64,000 bases of DNA from Obelidium mucronatum (GCA_025765595.1 JAIVFH010000089.1:62001-126000); one strand, 5' to 3'; counted from the stretch's first letter, positions 12,139 through 22,683 are shown. The notes: generated from the sequence alone by a model not told the origin. Program-made: numbers and translations.

Positions 12139-14455
12139 ATGTATCAGTCGAGAAGATCGAATGTTGTTAGTGTCGGGGGAATGGTTGCGTCTAGGTAACG
12201 TCTTCCTGTTTCCCCGTTTTTGAGTCACCACTGAAAGTGTTCTTTTTGGATCAGCCAACCACTTGCCTCTCAGATTGGACGAGACATTCTGGCGCGAGGG
12301 GGGAATGCGGCAGATGCAGCAGTGGCGACAGCGGCCGCACTCAATGTGACCGAGTACAGTATTTGTATTTGTCAGCACTTAGAAGACGGCGTATTATTAA
12401 CTGGGCAGCCAGGCCGTGCTCGACGGGAATCGGCGGCGACGTCTTCTGCCTCTTCTACGACGCGCGCACGCGCACGGTGCGCGGGCTCAACGCGTCGGGG
12501 CGCAGCGCGCGGCGCCAGAGTGTCGCGCAGCTGCGGGCGGCGGGCGTCGGCGGGGCGGCGATCCCGGGCGCCAGCGCGCACTCGGTGACGGTGCCCGGCG
12601 CGGCGGCGGGCTGGGCGGACGCCGCGGCGCTGTTCGGGTCGCGCCGCCTGTCGCTGGCCGAGCTGCTCGAGCCCGCCGCCGCGCTCGCCGAGTCCGGCTT
12701 TCCCGTTGCCGAGCTCGCCGCCGCCTTCTGGGCGCGCGGGGAGCCGCGCCTGCGCGCCGCGTCGCCGAACGCTAACGAGCTGCTGCGCCACGGCCTGCGC
12801 GCCCCCCGCGCTGCCGAAGTCATGACGCTGCCCACCATGGCCCGCACCTTCCGCGCCCTGGGCGCCGGCGGCAAGCCGGCCTTCTACGAGGGCCGCATTG
12901 CCGAGGCCATCGTGTCGACGCTGAACGATCTGGGCAGCGTCATGACCCTCGACGATCTCAAAGAACACGAGTCTCAAGAAGTTGTGCCAATCTCTATCGT
13001 CTACCAAAACGCTCTGCGTATCCACGAGTGTCCCCCGAACGGCCAGGGCATCACTGCCCTCATTGCTCTGGGTATCCTGGATGCCCTCCAAGACAAGAAT
13101 GAAAACAACAACAACAACAACAACTATCCAGACTTTTTAAAAGATGGCGTCAATTCTCTTTTATACCTTCACACTTTGATTGAAGTCATGCGTCTGTCTT
13201 TTGCTGATTCAAAATACTATGTCTCCGATCCTGATGTCGTTCATGTTCCTGTCAATGACTTGCTTTCAAGGCCTTATTTGGCTAAACGTGCTTTGCTTGT
13301 TGATTCTCGTCTTGCTACTGTTTCCGTTGTCCATGGTTCTCCTGCTAATTCTAGTGATACTGTTTACTTTTCCGTTGTTGACAAGGATGGCAATGCTTGT
13401 AGTTTTATTGTATGTTTTTACTATCGTTTGTTGATATTTTATCGCCATGTTTTATCGCTATATTCTATAGCCGAAGGCGGTACATCACCGCCGAAGGCGG
13501 TACATCACCGCCGAAGGCGGTTCACCACCGCCGAAGGCGGTATACCACCGCCGAAGGCGGTACACCACCGCCAAAGGCGGAAATCACACCGCCGAAGGCG
13601 GTTCACCACCGCCGAAGGCGGTATATTGTTTTCTTTTTTTTTTATTCTACCGCCGAAGGCGGTACACCACCGCCGAAGGCGGTATATTGTTTTTTTTTTG
13701 GTTCTACCGCCGAAGGCGGTTCACCACCGCCGAAGGCGGTATATTGTTTTCTTTTTTTTTTGTTCTACCGCCAAAGGCGGTACACTTCTTTTCTTCGTTG
13801 TACTACAATACCACTTACCACCAACTTCTCATACCGCCGCACACACACACACTCATACACACACACACACACTCACTCACACACTCAATACAAACAACAA
13901 CAACAAAAGAACTCAAACTACGAAGGCTTTGGCTCCGCCATCATCCCCAAAGGCTGCGGCTTTGTCCTCCAAAACAGAGGCAGCAACTTTGTCCTCGACG
14001 ACACGGAAACCCACCCCAACTGCCTCAAGGGCAACAAGAGACCTTTCCACACAATCATTCCCGCTATCGTTACCCATCTCGACGGGTCTCTGCACAGCTC
14101 TTTTGGCGTCATGGGCGGATTCATGCAACCACAAGGCCACGTCCAAGTCCTCTTGAATATGCACCACTTCAACATGTCGCCTCAAGAAGCCCTGGACACC
14201 CCTCGGTTCTGCATTCAACCCGAAAACGAGGAAGGAAAAAGCGTCGTGTTGATTGAAGAAGGTATTTCTGAAAGTGTAGTGGATGGTTTGAGAGCCATGG
14301 GGCACGTGGTGCAAGTCGTTACAGGTCATGATCGTGCTGCTTTTGGAAGAGGTCAGGTTATCTTGGTTCAAAAGGATCAAGAGAGTGTGAATGGACATGT
14401 TTTGGTGGGAGGTAGTGATCCCAGAGCGGATGGGGCTTGTGTTGCACAGTTTTAA
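12139..14455 (+). CDS. Gamma-glutamyltransferase family protein (Ntn hydrolase, MEROPS T3)
   Basis: Four exons: 12139-12194, 12255-12353, 12413-13409, 13910-14455; 565 aa. GGT hallmarks in order: [31 protein letters not shown] (substrate pocket), the auto-cleavage region [16 protein letters not shown] with the expected nucleophilic Thr near residue 366, then FGSAI and a small-subunit region ending [15 protein letters not shown]. GGTs cleave the gamma-glutamyl bond of glutathione or act as acylases. No signal peptide or membrane anchor is visible, so this copy may be cytosolic, like bacterial YwrD-type enzymes; that part is inference. Intron 3 (13410-13909, 500 nt) is far larger than its neighbours and is filled with GC palindromes. 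The first half of exon 3 is extremely GC-rich and the second half is not. Part of exon 4 is duplicated at 14528-14686. Confidence 0.93.
13470..13781. repeat. Array of 15-nt GC palindromes inside GGT intron 3 (array B)
   Basis: Hairpins ACCGCC-GAA-GGCGGT repeat at an exact 20-bp period: copies start at 13487, 13507, 13527, 13547 and 13567, then 13588. The spacers are 5 nt (acatc, tcacc, atacc, acacc). After about 13625 the array continues as pairs 5 nt apart, separated by T-rich linkers (tattgttttc...attct). Two copies have loop AAA instead of GAA. The array is flanked by the donor at 13410 and by a CA microsatellite (about 13840-13885) before the acceptor at 13909. It is related to arrays at 1-300 and 46481-46730, but here the loop is mainly GAA rather than GTA. 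Confidence 0.92.
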
Positions 14456-14527
14456 AAAATAAATATTTTTAATAAAAGTTTTTTTTTGTTGTTTGTTTTT
14501 CCCTTTGTCGCATTCCAAACGTTCAAG

Positions 14528-14686
14528 TATGCACCACTTCAACATGTCGCCTCAAGAAGCCCTGGACACCCCTCGGTTCTGCATTCAACCTGAAAACGAG
14601 GAAGGAAAAAGCGTCGTGTTGATTGAAGAAGGTATTTCTGAAAGTGTAGTGGACGGTTTGAGAGCCATGGGCTGCACAGTTTTAAA
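14528..14686 (+). pseudogene. Duplicated 3' fragment of the GGT gene
   Basis: Positions 14529-14671 repeat 14159-14301 of GGT exon 4 with only two differences, both silent third-position changes in the GGT frame (CCC/CCT for Pro, GAT/GAC for Asp). The copy then jumps straight to the last bases of the gene (TGCACAGTTTTAAA), skipping about 140 bp present in the parent and shifting the frame. It has no start, no catalytic Thr and no upstream domain, so it cannot make a GGT. It lies between the GGT stop and the 3' end of the first GATA gene. It may act as part of a 3' UTR or as an alternative terminal segment, but nothing shows that. Confidence 0.9.
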
Positions 14687-14718
14687 TATAAAAGCCTTTA
14701 TTTTTCCCAATTCTTAAC

Positions 14719-16400
14719 TTAAACGTTATAACTCGTATTCACAAAATCAAATGAAGAGGTTCCCCTCAAGTCTTCTTCACTACTCAATGTAGTCGTAATA
14801 GTAGTTTGAAGGCCAGTGCTGGTGCTGCTGCTGCTGCTGATGTTGCCTGTTCCAAGAATCCCCGTCCACAAGTAATCCTCAAAAGTGGACGCGCCACCAG
14901 TACCACTGAAATTCATGGATCCTTGGCCCATGAGGCGTTGGGCTCTTTGTATTTGTTTTCTTTCAAATTGGAGTTGTTGTAATGGACTCAGATATGGCTG
15001 TTGTTGTTGTTGCTGCTGTTGTTGTTGAAAAGAGGGTATGGATTCACTCGAATATTCTTGTTGATGTTGCTGGTTTTGTTGGTTCAGGTTTGAGTTCAAT
15101 TGGTGCTGTTGCTGCTGTTGTTGTTGTTCACTATAACGATTTTGTAACGTTGATAGGCAATCCACCGTGTCATCTCCATATATGCATTCATAAGCTATCG
15201 AAGAGTGGGATTTGGCTGGTGTTTGTTGAGAAAGAGTAGTTGTTGTAGGTGGTGAAGGAATTTCCCGTTTGACTTGAGAGCTGCCGCCACCTGCACCACC
15301 ACGCCTCCTCGACGGTACCGCACTTTTTTCTTTCAACGGTCGATGACTCTGATTGTGTTTCCAATAGAGCCCTTTTAAAGAAAAGGGGACATTAATAACA
15401 AGTATTGCTTTTTAAATCAAATTTTCATCAAAAATCATACAAAAAGTAACTACTCACCACATGCGTTACAAAGCATATGTTGTTTACACTCACTCCTCCG
15501 CCAAATCGGAGAAGTAGTCGCTTGGCAGTTGAAACAAACCAAGTTGCGATTATGTTCACGAATCTTTTTCTTTTCCGCTTTCGATAGGCGTTTCAGGATT
15601 GTTGGGTCGATTTCACTGAGTGCCAATGTGGGAAGATCAGCAAGCACAGAGTTTGGTGGACCTCTTTTCGAGGTCGTGGCACGCACGACAGAGTTGTTGC
15701 TGTTGCTCTTGCCACCACCGCCGGGAGTCCGACTACTACCTGCAGAATCGGGAGGGGAAGCCGCTGTTGCCAATAGCTGATTCTGCGTTTTACTTTGTAG
15801 TTGTTGTAGTTGGGCTTGTGTTTCATAAGTTGAAGACCAGTAATTGGCCCGAGTGCCTTGTGCACCACCATTAACACCGCGGGCTTGTCCCGCTGCCGCC
15901 ACGGCCGCTGCCGAGTCCTCTGCCGCCTGCGGCTGGCTGAAACTGCAGAAATCCACCACAAGCGGAGATTGAGAATCGTCCATAACCACGGCTTCTCCGT
16001 TGTTGTGCACTATCCGCTCGACATACTGCTGGTAGTACTCGCGCCGCTGCGCTGGGCGGTAGTAGGCAACGCCTGCCAGCGGCTGCGTGTGCGGGATGTT
16101 GATCATATTGGTGGTGGTGGTGGCAGTTTGCATGAGTCCTGACGGCAGTCTCATTTGGTCAAAGAAGTACGACTCTGCTATGATGGGGTGCGCAGTGGAT
16201 GATGATGCTGTTGAAGGAGGGCTGTAGTGCAGTAATGCGTTCACCGGAAGTGGATAGGGGGCGTCAAAGCGGCTCTGAGTCAATCTCTCAAGATCGGGCT
16301 GGTGGTAGCTGGATGGGTACCCCAAGATGGCATCATGTAGGAACGATTGAAGCTGCTGCTTTTGGTGTTGCTGCTGCTGTTGCTGCTGGCTGTGACTCAT
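14719..16400 (-). CDS. GATA-type zinc-finger transcription factor (GATA-a)
   Basis: Two exons on the minus strand: 16400-15458 and 15371-14719; 531 aa. The start at 16400 (MSHSQQQ) is the first in-frame ATG. The zinc finger spans the intron: CFNC-X18-CNAC, with WRRSECK inside the loop and GLYWKHNQSHRP after the splice. An 18-residue loop with an extra Cys differs from the usual 17. A basic KKKIREHNRNL precedes the finger. The tail is Gln-rich, and near the C-terminus (14861-14883) it carries FEDYLWTG, a motif shared with the two neighbouring GATA genes. GATA factors bind (A/T)GATA(A/G) and in fungi control nitrogen use, siderophores or light responses; which applies here cannot be told. The intron is in the same place and phase as in the two paralogues. 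Confidence 0.9.
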
Positions 16401-16691
16401 TGTCGGCGACGGCAGCTGGCTTTTAGAAGTCTTTTTTTTCTTTTCGTATAGTGTGGAGATGGTCAACTCAAATTTCTTTAAGGCAAAAAACCGAAAATCT
16501 TGAAAATCTTGAAAATTGATATCGTCGATTGAGGAAATGAAGCCCTCAAAGGCTCAAAGGCTTCCAACCAGCAGGAGAATTGATGCAATGAACCCAATTT
16601 TTGGTCTTTCTAGAAAACTCGAAAAGAACCAAACATTAGAGACCAAACGAGATCACGACGCTGCCATCAAAGTTGAAATGAAACTCAATTT

Positions 16692-16768
16692 GTTTCATAT
16701 GTAACACATGTTTCAAACGTCTTTGTTGTTTCAAACGTCTTCGTTGTTTCAAACGTCCGTTCGTTTCA
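16692..16768. promoter_or_regulatory. Five GTTTCA elements at an 18-bp period upstream of GATA-a
   Basis: GTTTCA starts at 16692, 16710, 16728, 16746 and 16763, that is at spacings of 18, 18, 18 and 17 bp. The last four extend to GTTTCAAACGTC. The block lies about 300 bp upstream of the GATA-a start codon and downstream of GATA-b, so it is most simply part of the GATA-a promoter. Read on the GATA-a strand the core is TGAAAC, which resembles the yeast pheromone response element (TGAAACA) bound by Ste12. Binding by such a factor here is inference. The rest of the 16401-17024 gap holds an A-rich tract (about 16915-17000) and no gene. Confidence 0.6.
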
Positions 16769-17024
16769 AACGTCTCCTTCAAATCCTTCAAGAATTATTA
16801 AGTATTGAAAAAAAAACAAAAGAAACATATATTGCGCAGAGTGAAAAGACTATAAACAACAGAAGCGAGAGTGTGGAACAGCAGTATATCCCAAGAAAGT
16901 TGCAACTTCCAAAAAGAAAAAAAAAAATAGAACACAAAAAAAACCAAAAATCAAAAAAAAAAAAAAAGAAAAAAAAGACCAAGAAGAAAAAAACAACCAA
17001 AAATGAATGAATGGACAATTTCAC

Positions 17025-18354
17025 TTAATCATCTTCCAGCATCTCTGTCCAGAAGTAATCTTCCAGAACAGCTTGATCGCCTCCAAAGCATTCATAAGCT
17101 GCTGCTGCTGGAACATATCCGCTGGTGACACTAGTTGAAAAGCTAGATGTAACTGCAGTTGCAACCGGATTTGCTGAAGACGCAACAAATCCTTGCTCTG
17201 ATGAATACAGCAAAGAAGCCATAAAGTCGCTCTTGAGAGTTTCTTCACTCATATCTGCATCTTCTTCTGCTGCTGCTACCGGAGCTGTTGCTGGAATTCC
17301 CATGAAAGTGTCGCTGATACTGCAGACGTCTTCTTGTTTAACTTCAACTTCCGTTACTGGCTTGGATGCTAAGCTGGCCAAGTGGGACTGGATTGTCCAT
17401 CCTTCTTCCTTCATCACTGGCGATGCTGATGTTGATGCATCTGTAGTAGACGGTGTAGTCGCAGCTAAATTGTTCACCAAAGTCCGTGAAGTATTGTACT
17501 TTATAAAGTACAAACCTAAATAAAAGAAAGAATAAAAAAAACGCCTTTTAGAAAGTGTCTAGCCAAACAAAAAGCGGGGTGCTTGATGAATCAGAGTGGT
17601 GATGGGAGAGGGGGGTGCTTCAAATGTGGCACAAACGTAAAAAAAAAGGAAAAAGCGTACCACATGCATTGCACAAGTGTCTGCCGTCTGGTCCTTTTCT
17701 CCAAAGAGGAGTACTGGTGCTGCTGCAATCTGCACATTGGAGGTTGCGGCTGTATGCCCGCAGCTTTTTTTGCTCAGCTTTGGTCAACATTCCTCCTACT
17801 TCGGCGGCATCCATTGTTGCCACTAGTTTGGCAATCGCCTTCATGGCTTTTGGGGTATCAGCGCGTGGTCGACGTCTTGGCTTTGTGCGCTGGAGGTGCT
17901 GCTGGTTGTTGGTGGTGGCGATTGATGACGGGCTGGTGGTAATTGCTTGAGCTGTGGCAGCAAATACTGGCATTGCGGTACCAGCAGTATTAGCGCCAAA
18001 GGCAAATGAAGAGGGACCCAGTTCAAAGTCTCCGATGATGGAATGCAGTGGAGCCACAGGAAAAGGCACCACCAGTGCTGGGGGACAGTCGCTTGGGATC
18101 ACAAAAGAGCCAAAGGGATCGCTGTTGTTGTTGCTGCTGTCATATTCAGAGGCACTTGATCCACTGCTGGAGACGGTTGCTGCGCTGTAGAGCGAGCTAG
18201 GACTGCCAGTTTGGTCCATGGCAAAAAAGTCGCTAAAGTCACTGAAATTGCCACCGGCTCCTAGCAGTTCAGTCAGAAACTGCTGTCCTGCTCCGAAGGA
18301 TCCCAAGCTCATCGGTGCCGGTGGATCGCTGAAGGAGAGACTGGCAGGGTTCAT
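17025..18354 (-). CDS. GATA-type zinc-finger transcription factor (GATA-b)
   Basis: Two exons: 18354-17661 and 17515-17025; 394 aa. The finger is CADC-X17-CNAC with TPLWRKGPDGRHL, the canonical fungal/animal loop, followed after the intron by GLYFIKYNTSR. A basic patch (KPRRRPRADTPKAMK) lies about 40 residues before it. The N-terminus is Ser/Asp/Phe-rich (FSDFSDFFAMD), as in activation domains. The C-terminus ends LEDYFWTEMLEDD (17043-17066), matching the FEDYLWTG motif of GATA-a and LEDYLWTG of GATA-c. The intron interrupts the codon after CNAC in phase 1, as in both neighbours. Its finger loop is a residue shorter than theirs, so it is the most diverged or the most ancestral of the three; which cannot be settled here. 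Confidence 0.9.
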
Positions 18355-18663
18355 TGGTGGCTAGGAGTTGGGCTTTTTCAATGGAATTGTTTTTTTGGGA
18401 TGGAGATGGACGAACGAGAAGAGCTTCAAAAAAGTGTGGTGATTTGGAAAATTGAAATTGGAAGAGGGAGGAACGGCGTATAGCTGTAGAAGCTTCGAAA
18501 ACATGGGACAACAATATCAAAGAAATGGGAGTGCTATATTTGTCATCTGTATAAAATAATTCATTGATCACAATTCAAAATTCAAGGTTCAAGCGACTTT
18601 TTATTATAAAACAAGCAAGGAAAAACAGATAAAGGAGAGAAAAAATAATAACCCAACGTGATC

Positions 18664-19240
18664 TTAGAATCCCTGCTGAAACTCTCCCAACCCGTGATTC
18701 AAGTTGTTTTTTGCGCTTGCTGACTGTATTAGATTTGGATCGTCTATTGTTCTTTTCAATGGATTCTTTAAATTTCCGGTCCACAAGTAGTCTTCTAGGA
18801 CAGCCGAGGCGATAGTTGTCACGGGTGTGCTGTTGTTGCTGTTACTACTACTGATATTGTTGGCAGTGGTAGGAGAGCGAAGTAACCTTAATCTTTGCTC
18901 GTGAATCCGCCGCTGTTCTTGAATAGAGAGAGATCCTGGGCGAGGTTGTGGCGGTTGCTGTTCATTTTGTTGTGGTGTGTGACTTTGTGGAGACAGCATA
19001 TTAAACGATGGATTGAACAAAAGCGTTGCTGGTTTGGTTGCAGGATGGTTAAACAACGGGTTCAATTCATTTACGGGTGAGTTGGGATTATATCCATGAT
19101 TGGGAGGCTGCGAATGCGAAATTTGGATAAACTCTGACCGTTGTTGAGTTTGTAGTTGCAAATGTTCTTGTTGTTGCCGCTGTTGTTGTTGCTGTAGCTG
19201 TACCTGCTGTTGCTGTACCTGCTGTTGCTGTTGCTGCAGT

Positions 19241-19275
<35 letters not shown>

Positions 19276-19342
19276 CTGTAGTTGTTGTTGTTGTTGTTGA
19301 TGCTGTTGTTGTTGTATTTGTTGATGTTGTTGTATTTGTTGA

Positions 19343-19376
<34 letters not shown>

Positions 19377-20616
19377 GATGTGGCAGTGACTGTTGCTGTG
19401 CTAATTGCTGTGATCGTTGTTGATGTTGTTGTGGCAGTTGTTGCTGTTGCTTCTCCTGGTGAAATTGATGGAATTGGTTGTTGATTTCCAAAGTCGATGA
19501 TTGCGCGCCCCCTTGCATCAATTGCTGATGCTCCTTTTCGAATAGCAAAGAAGAAATGTCTTGAATTTCGAATGGCGATTGAGTTGGTGCCGCCGAAAAC
19601 TGATGAAGGAGCTCTTGTTTCACAACATTCTGATTCTCAGACACACACGAAGAAGAAGAAGCCGCACTCAATTTGCGCAGAGGATTGCTGTAACCATGCA
19701 ATGGCTCAGTTATTGCTGGGGATTGCTGCTGTGGCTCTTTCTGTTCTCGTGCCAGTTCTAAGTCTTGGATCGCCGTAGTTGACACGCTGTCAGAAGGCGG
19801 TGTAAATTCTTCAAGCGTAGCACTAGCATCACTTATAGTCTTATTCGGAACCGGCCGATGTATTCTATACTGCTTAAAATAAAGTCCTACAGAATTGAAT
19901 TTTTGAGAAAAATTTGTTGCATTCGAAATCAACCAAAAAAAAAAAAAAGCCAACTTACCACAACTGTTACATAAATGATAGCTTTTGCATTCGCTTCGCC
20001 TCCACAACGGAGTTGATTTTGTCAGGCAGTTGAAGCATGTCAGACCCCGCTTGTGCTCACGAATCTTTTTCTTTTGGGCCTTGGACAAATGTTTGATGCT
20101 AGCAGCATCCATTGTCAACAAAAGACCCGAGACTGACTCCTTTGCCGGTTTTGAGCTTTGCAGCTTCCGACGGCGCACCGCTGGTTTTTTGGCAGGCACA
20201 GAATTGGCCTCCGCTGGTTCTGGCTCGACGTACAGGTTGGCAGTGGACGCTGGAGACTGCCGCTGGAATTGCTGCTGTTCTTGCTGGGCAGAAAGAAGTC
20301 CATCGCTGCCAGCGGCCTCGGGCGCTACCGCGGGATACGCATTGAACTGGAAGGATAGCGGCAGCGGCAGCAGCGGAAACTGCTGCTGGAAGGATTCGAC
20401 CGGCGAACCCTGGCTGGCATACAGCGGCAGCGGCAGTGGTAGTGCGGGAGTCTGGAACTGCTGCATCGGAGGCATGCCTGGCAGCCCGCTCACGTAGTAG
20501 CCGTAGCCTGGCGGCAGCTGGCTTGATCCATACTCTAACTCAAGGCCGCTGTTTCTCCGCTGGTCGTTCAGGTTGCCCGCAAGCAGATCTCCGAGGTAGA
20601 AGCTTGAGTTGTCCAT
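18664..20616 (-). CDS. GATA-type zinc-finger transcription factor with very long polyGln tract (GATA-c)
   Basis: Two exons: 20616-19959 and 19886-18664; 626 aa. The finger is CFNC-X18-CNSC with WRRSECK in the loop, close to GATA-a, followed by GLYFKQYRIHRP. The basic KKKIREHKRGL precedes it. The second exon encodes about 100 residues that are mostly Gln with scattered His, Leu and Val (about 19140-19450), from mixed CAG/CAA codons. LEDYLWTG lies near the end (18775-18798). The 72-nt intron (19958-19887) has no in-frame stop and a length divisible by three, so a retained intron would insert 24 residues directly after the last zinc Cys. The start at 20616 opens MDNSSFYLGDLLAGN. Confidence 0.9.
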
Positions 20617-21212
20617 AGTGCTGCTGCTCTTGCTTGCTTGGTTTGGTGTGGCGGTGGCAAGCGGCGATCAGATCTGATATTGAGCGGCCACTTGAGACTG
20701 TTTTGTGAACAAGAAACCCAAAAAGTAAAACACAAAAAATCGTAAAAATTGCATTGATCCGGGCTTTTTTGCTTTCGCCTTCATCTCCACCTCACTTCTT
20801 TATCACCGTGGCCCCCTCGCTTCTATCAGGACTTTAACAAAAAATCTGTCCCTTGACCCACCCGCTTTTCCTCCATCCAATCCTGCGTACCGCTGAGTAA
20901 TTCACGATGCAGTAGAAGTAATTCCCTGAAACAAACGAAAAAGCCGCAATTACGTGTTTGATGGTCAATCCAGATTTCACGTCATGCAACTCTTCCTTTA
21001 TCTAGCAACAAAACCTCCTCAAGGCTTCCCCGCCCAGAAAGAAGAGAAACAAGAGCCAACGTGAACGTGTCTCGTGACAGCAAAGTGTCTTTCGAAAATG
21101 GCGCAATCGCAAAACTTTTTTTTTCTTTTACTCAACAGGTCTATTCTTGCTTAACAATGGAAACAGGGAAATGATGCTACTCTTTCGAGCTTTCGTATTC
21201 ACGACAAGAAAA
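20617..21212. other. Intergenic: GATA-c promoter and LRR gene 3' flank
   Basis: A 596-bp gap. No open frame here has support from a motif, a splice pattern or base composition. It should hold the promoter of GATA-c (transcribed leftwards from 20616) and the 3' flank of the LRR-TM-SH3 gene, which ends at 21213. I see no repeat or RNA gene. Confidence 0.5.
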
Positions 21213-22683
21213 TCAAGCCACAGGAGCTTCACCACCACGAGCCATAATCCTGGCCAGCCTCAACCTCTCCGCCAAAACGACAGGAACACCACCTCCAAGA
21301 CATGCTAACGGGAACAATGCCGGCCCACCAGCACGCATCGAAACACCCTCAGCCCAACCATCTCTAAACACCTTGGTCAAGACAACAGAGTCCCCGTCCG
21401 TCAAACTCAATTCATCGCCCAATTCCTTGGCATAGTGCCGTCTCACAGGGAAACTCTCACTTCCACCGTTAGCAGCAATAAACGGTTCACAGGCAGCGAC
21501 ATCCAAGGCCGCCTCGTCTTTACCTTGCAATTGACGGGTCTCTGGCAGACTAAACGAGCGTTTTGGGATCCCGTTTCGACTCAATGTGATCATTGCCATT
21601 TCTCCGCTTGCAGCGACTTCTTGACTTGCGTATTGTACAGCCTTTTCTTTTGGGTCGATGGATGTCGGTAAAGTGGGTTGGTTCAAAAGTCGTCGAGCCA
21701 CGGCTCCACGTTGATTACAGAAGTAGCACATGAGAGCGAGGAGAAACAAGGCACCGCCAAATACTCCGACAATGATCCAGAGCACCGGGCTAGCAGTAGG
21801 GGGTGCGAAATCGGCCGGGTTGTTGTTTCCAGAAACAGCGGTAGTTGCTATAACAGATTGTTTTTTGATGGGCGATGCGTGTGTAAGAAAAATGATAATG
21901 GTGAGGTGACTGGGGGGTTAAAAAATTACTCACGGCATAGAGGAATGGGTGCAGCTTGTTGGCACCCTGGATTTCCACAAAGCGTCGAAGGGAAGGAGCA
22001 CTGAATAGTAGAGCTAAATTGGATTGCAGGACCGGAAAATCCGGTTCCAACAGTGTTCCTGTTCCTTTTCTTCAGTTTTCTGAATCGGACTTGGAATAAA
22101 AAAAAAACACTCACAAGCTTTGAAGGGCAGGAATACCAGCCAACGTCGAGAGACCGGTAGAAACTCCTCGATTTCCTGAAATATCCCTAGAGCAAAAAAG
22201 GGAGCAGGATTTGTGTCAAGACCAAAGATTTGCGTATATAAGGCTTGTAACTCACAACAGCGTCAAACGGGTCAACAGGTTCAGTCCAGCTGGGACTTGT
22301 CCTGCGATACCAGTGTTTCCAAGGCGTCTGTCCAGCAAGGAAGAAGATGAAGCGATTAGCTTTCTTTGTTATCATTAACTCAAATTACAAGCATTGACAC
22401 CCACAGGTCTGTAATGTAGGTGTTGGTTGCATCGCACACGACTTGGCCTCTGATTGCCATTGTTCCAGTGCAGCAGGAAGCGCTAGTATCCGCCGGGACA
22501 TTCGGGTAACCCCTGCCAGACCAACTTGTTTAATATTGCATGTACCGAACAAAACCCGACTCACCATTGATCAAGTACTCCTATTTTGAAAATGGAGCAA
22601 TCCGTTCCAGTACTGAGTTCGACAACACCTTGGCCCTGGCCGTTGGCGACTGCAATGAGGAAACTTGCAACGAGATACCACAT
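21213..22683 (-). CDS. Secreted LRR - transmembrane - SH3-like receptor-type protein
   Basis: Six exons: 22683-22565, 22512-22405, 22327-22256, 22186-22115, 22079-21934, 21847-21213; 383 aa. The N-terminus MWYLVASFLIAVANG looks like a signal peptide. A Cys-rich cap follows (SASCCTGTM...QVVCD), then LRR-like units: LGNTGIAGQVPAGLNLLTRL and LDISGNRGVSTGLSTL, each in its own short exon, which is typical of modular LRR genes. A Cys-containing linker leads to a membrane segment (LWIIVGVFGGALFLLALMCY). The cytoplasmic part of about 175 aa ends in an SH3-like fold (ELGDELSLTDGDSVVL, then GWAEG and ALFPLACL). Plants use LRR-TM proteins with kinases; here an SH3-like domain replaces the kinase. Ligand and partners are unknown. 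It lies 149 bp downstream of the NRAMP gene on the same strand. Confidence 0.8.

Noticed and set aside
12372..13091. 239-aa open frame on the - strand opposite GGT
   Set aside because: It exists because the sense exon is very GC-rich and few stops occur; it has no family motif, while the sense frame is a clear GGT.
13412..13800. Pro/Lys and Arg-rich open frames reading through the GGT palindromes
   Set aside because: They are translations of the intronic repeat; splicing from 13409 to 13910 restores the GGT protein.
14493..14717. A 74-aa gene downstream of GGT
   Set aside because: It is the duplicated GGT fragment with a frameshifted end, without a start context or complete domain.
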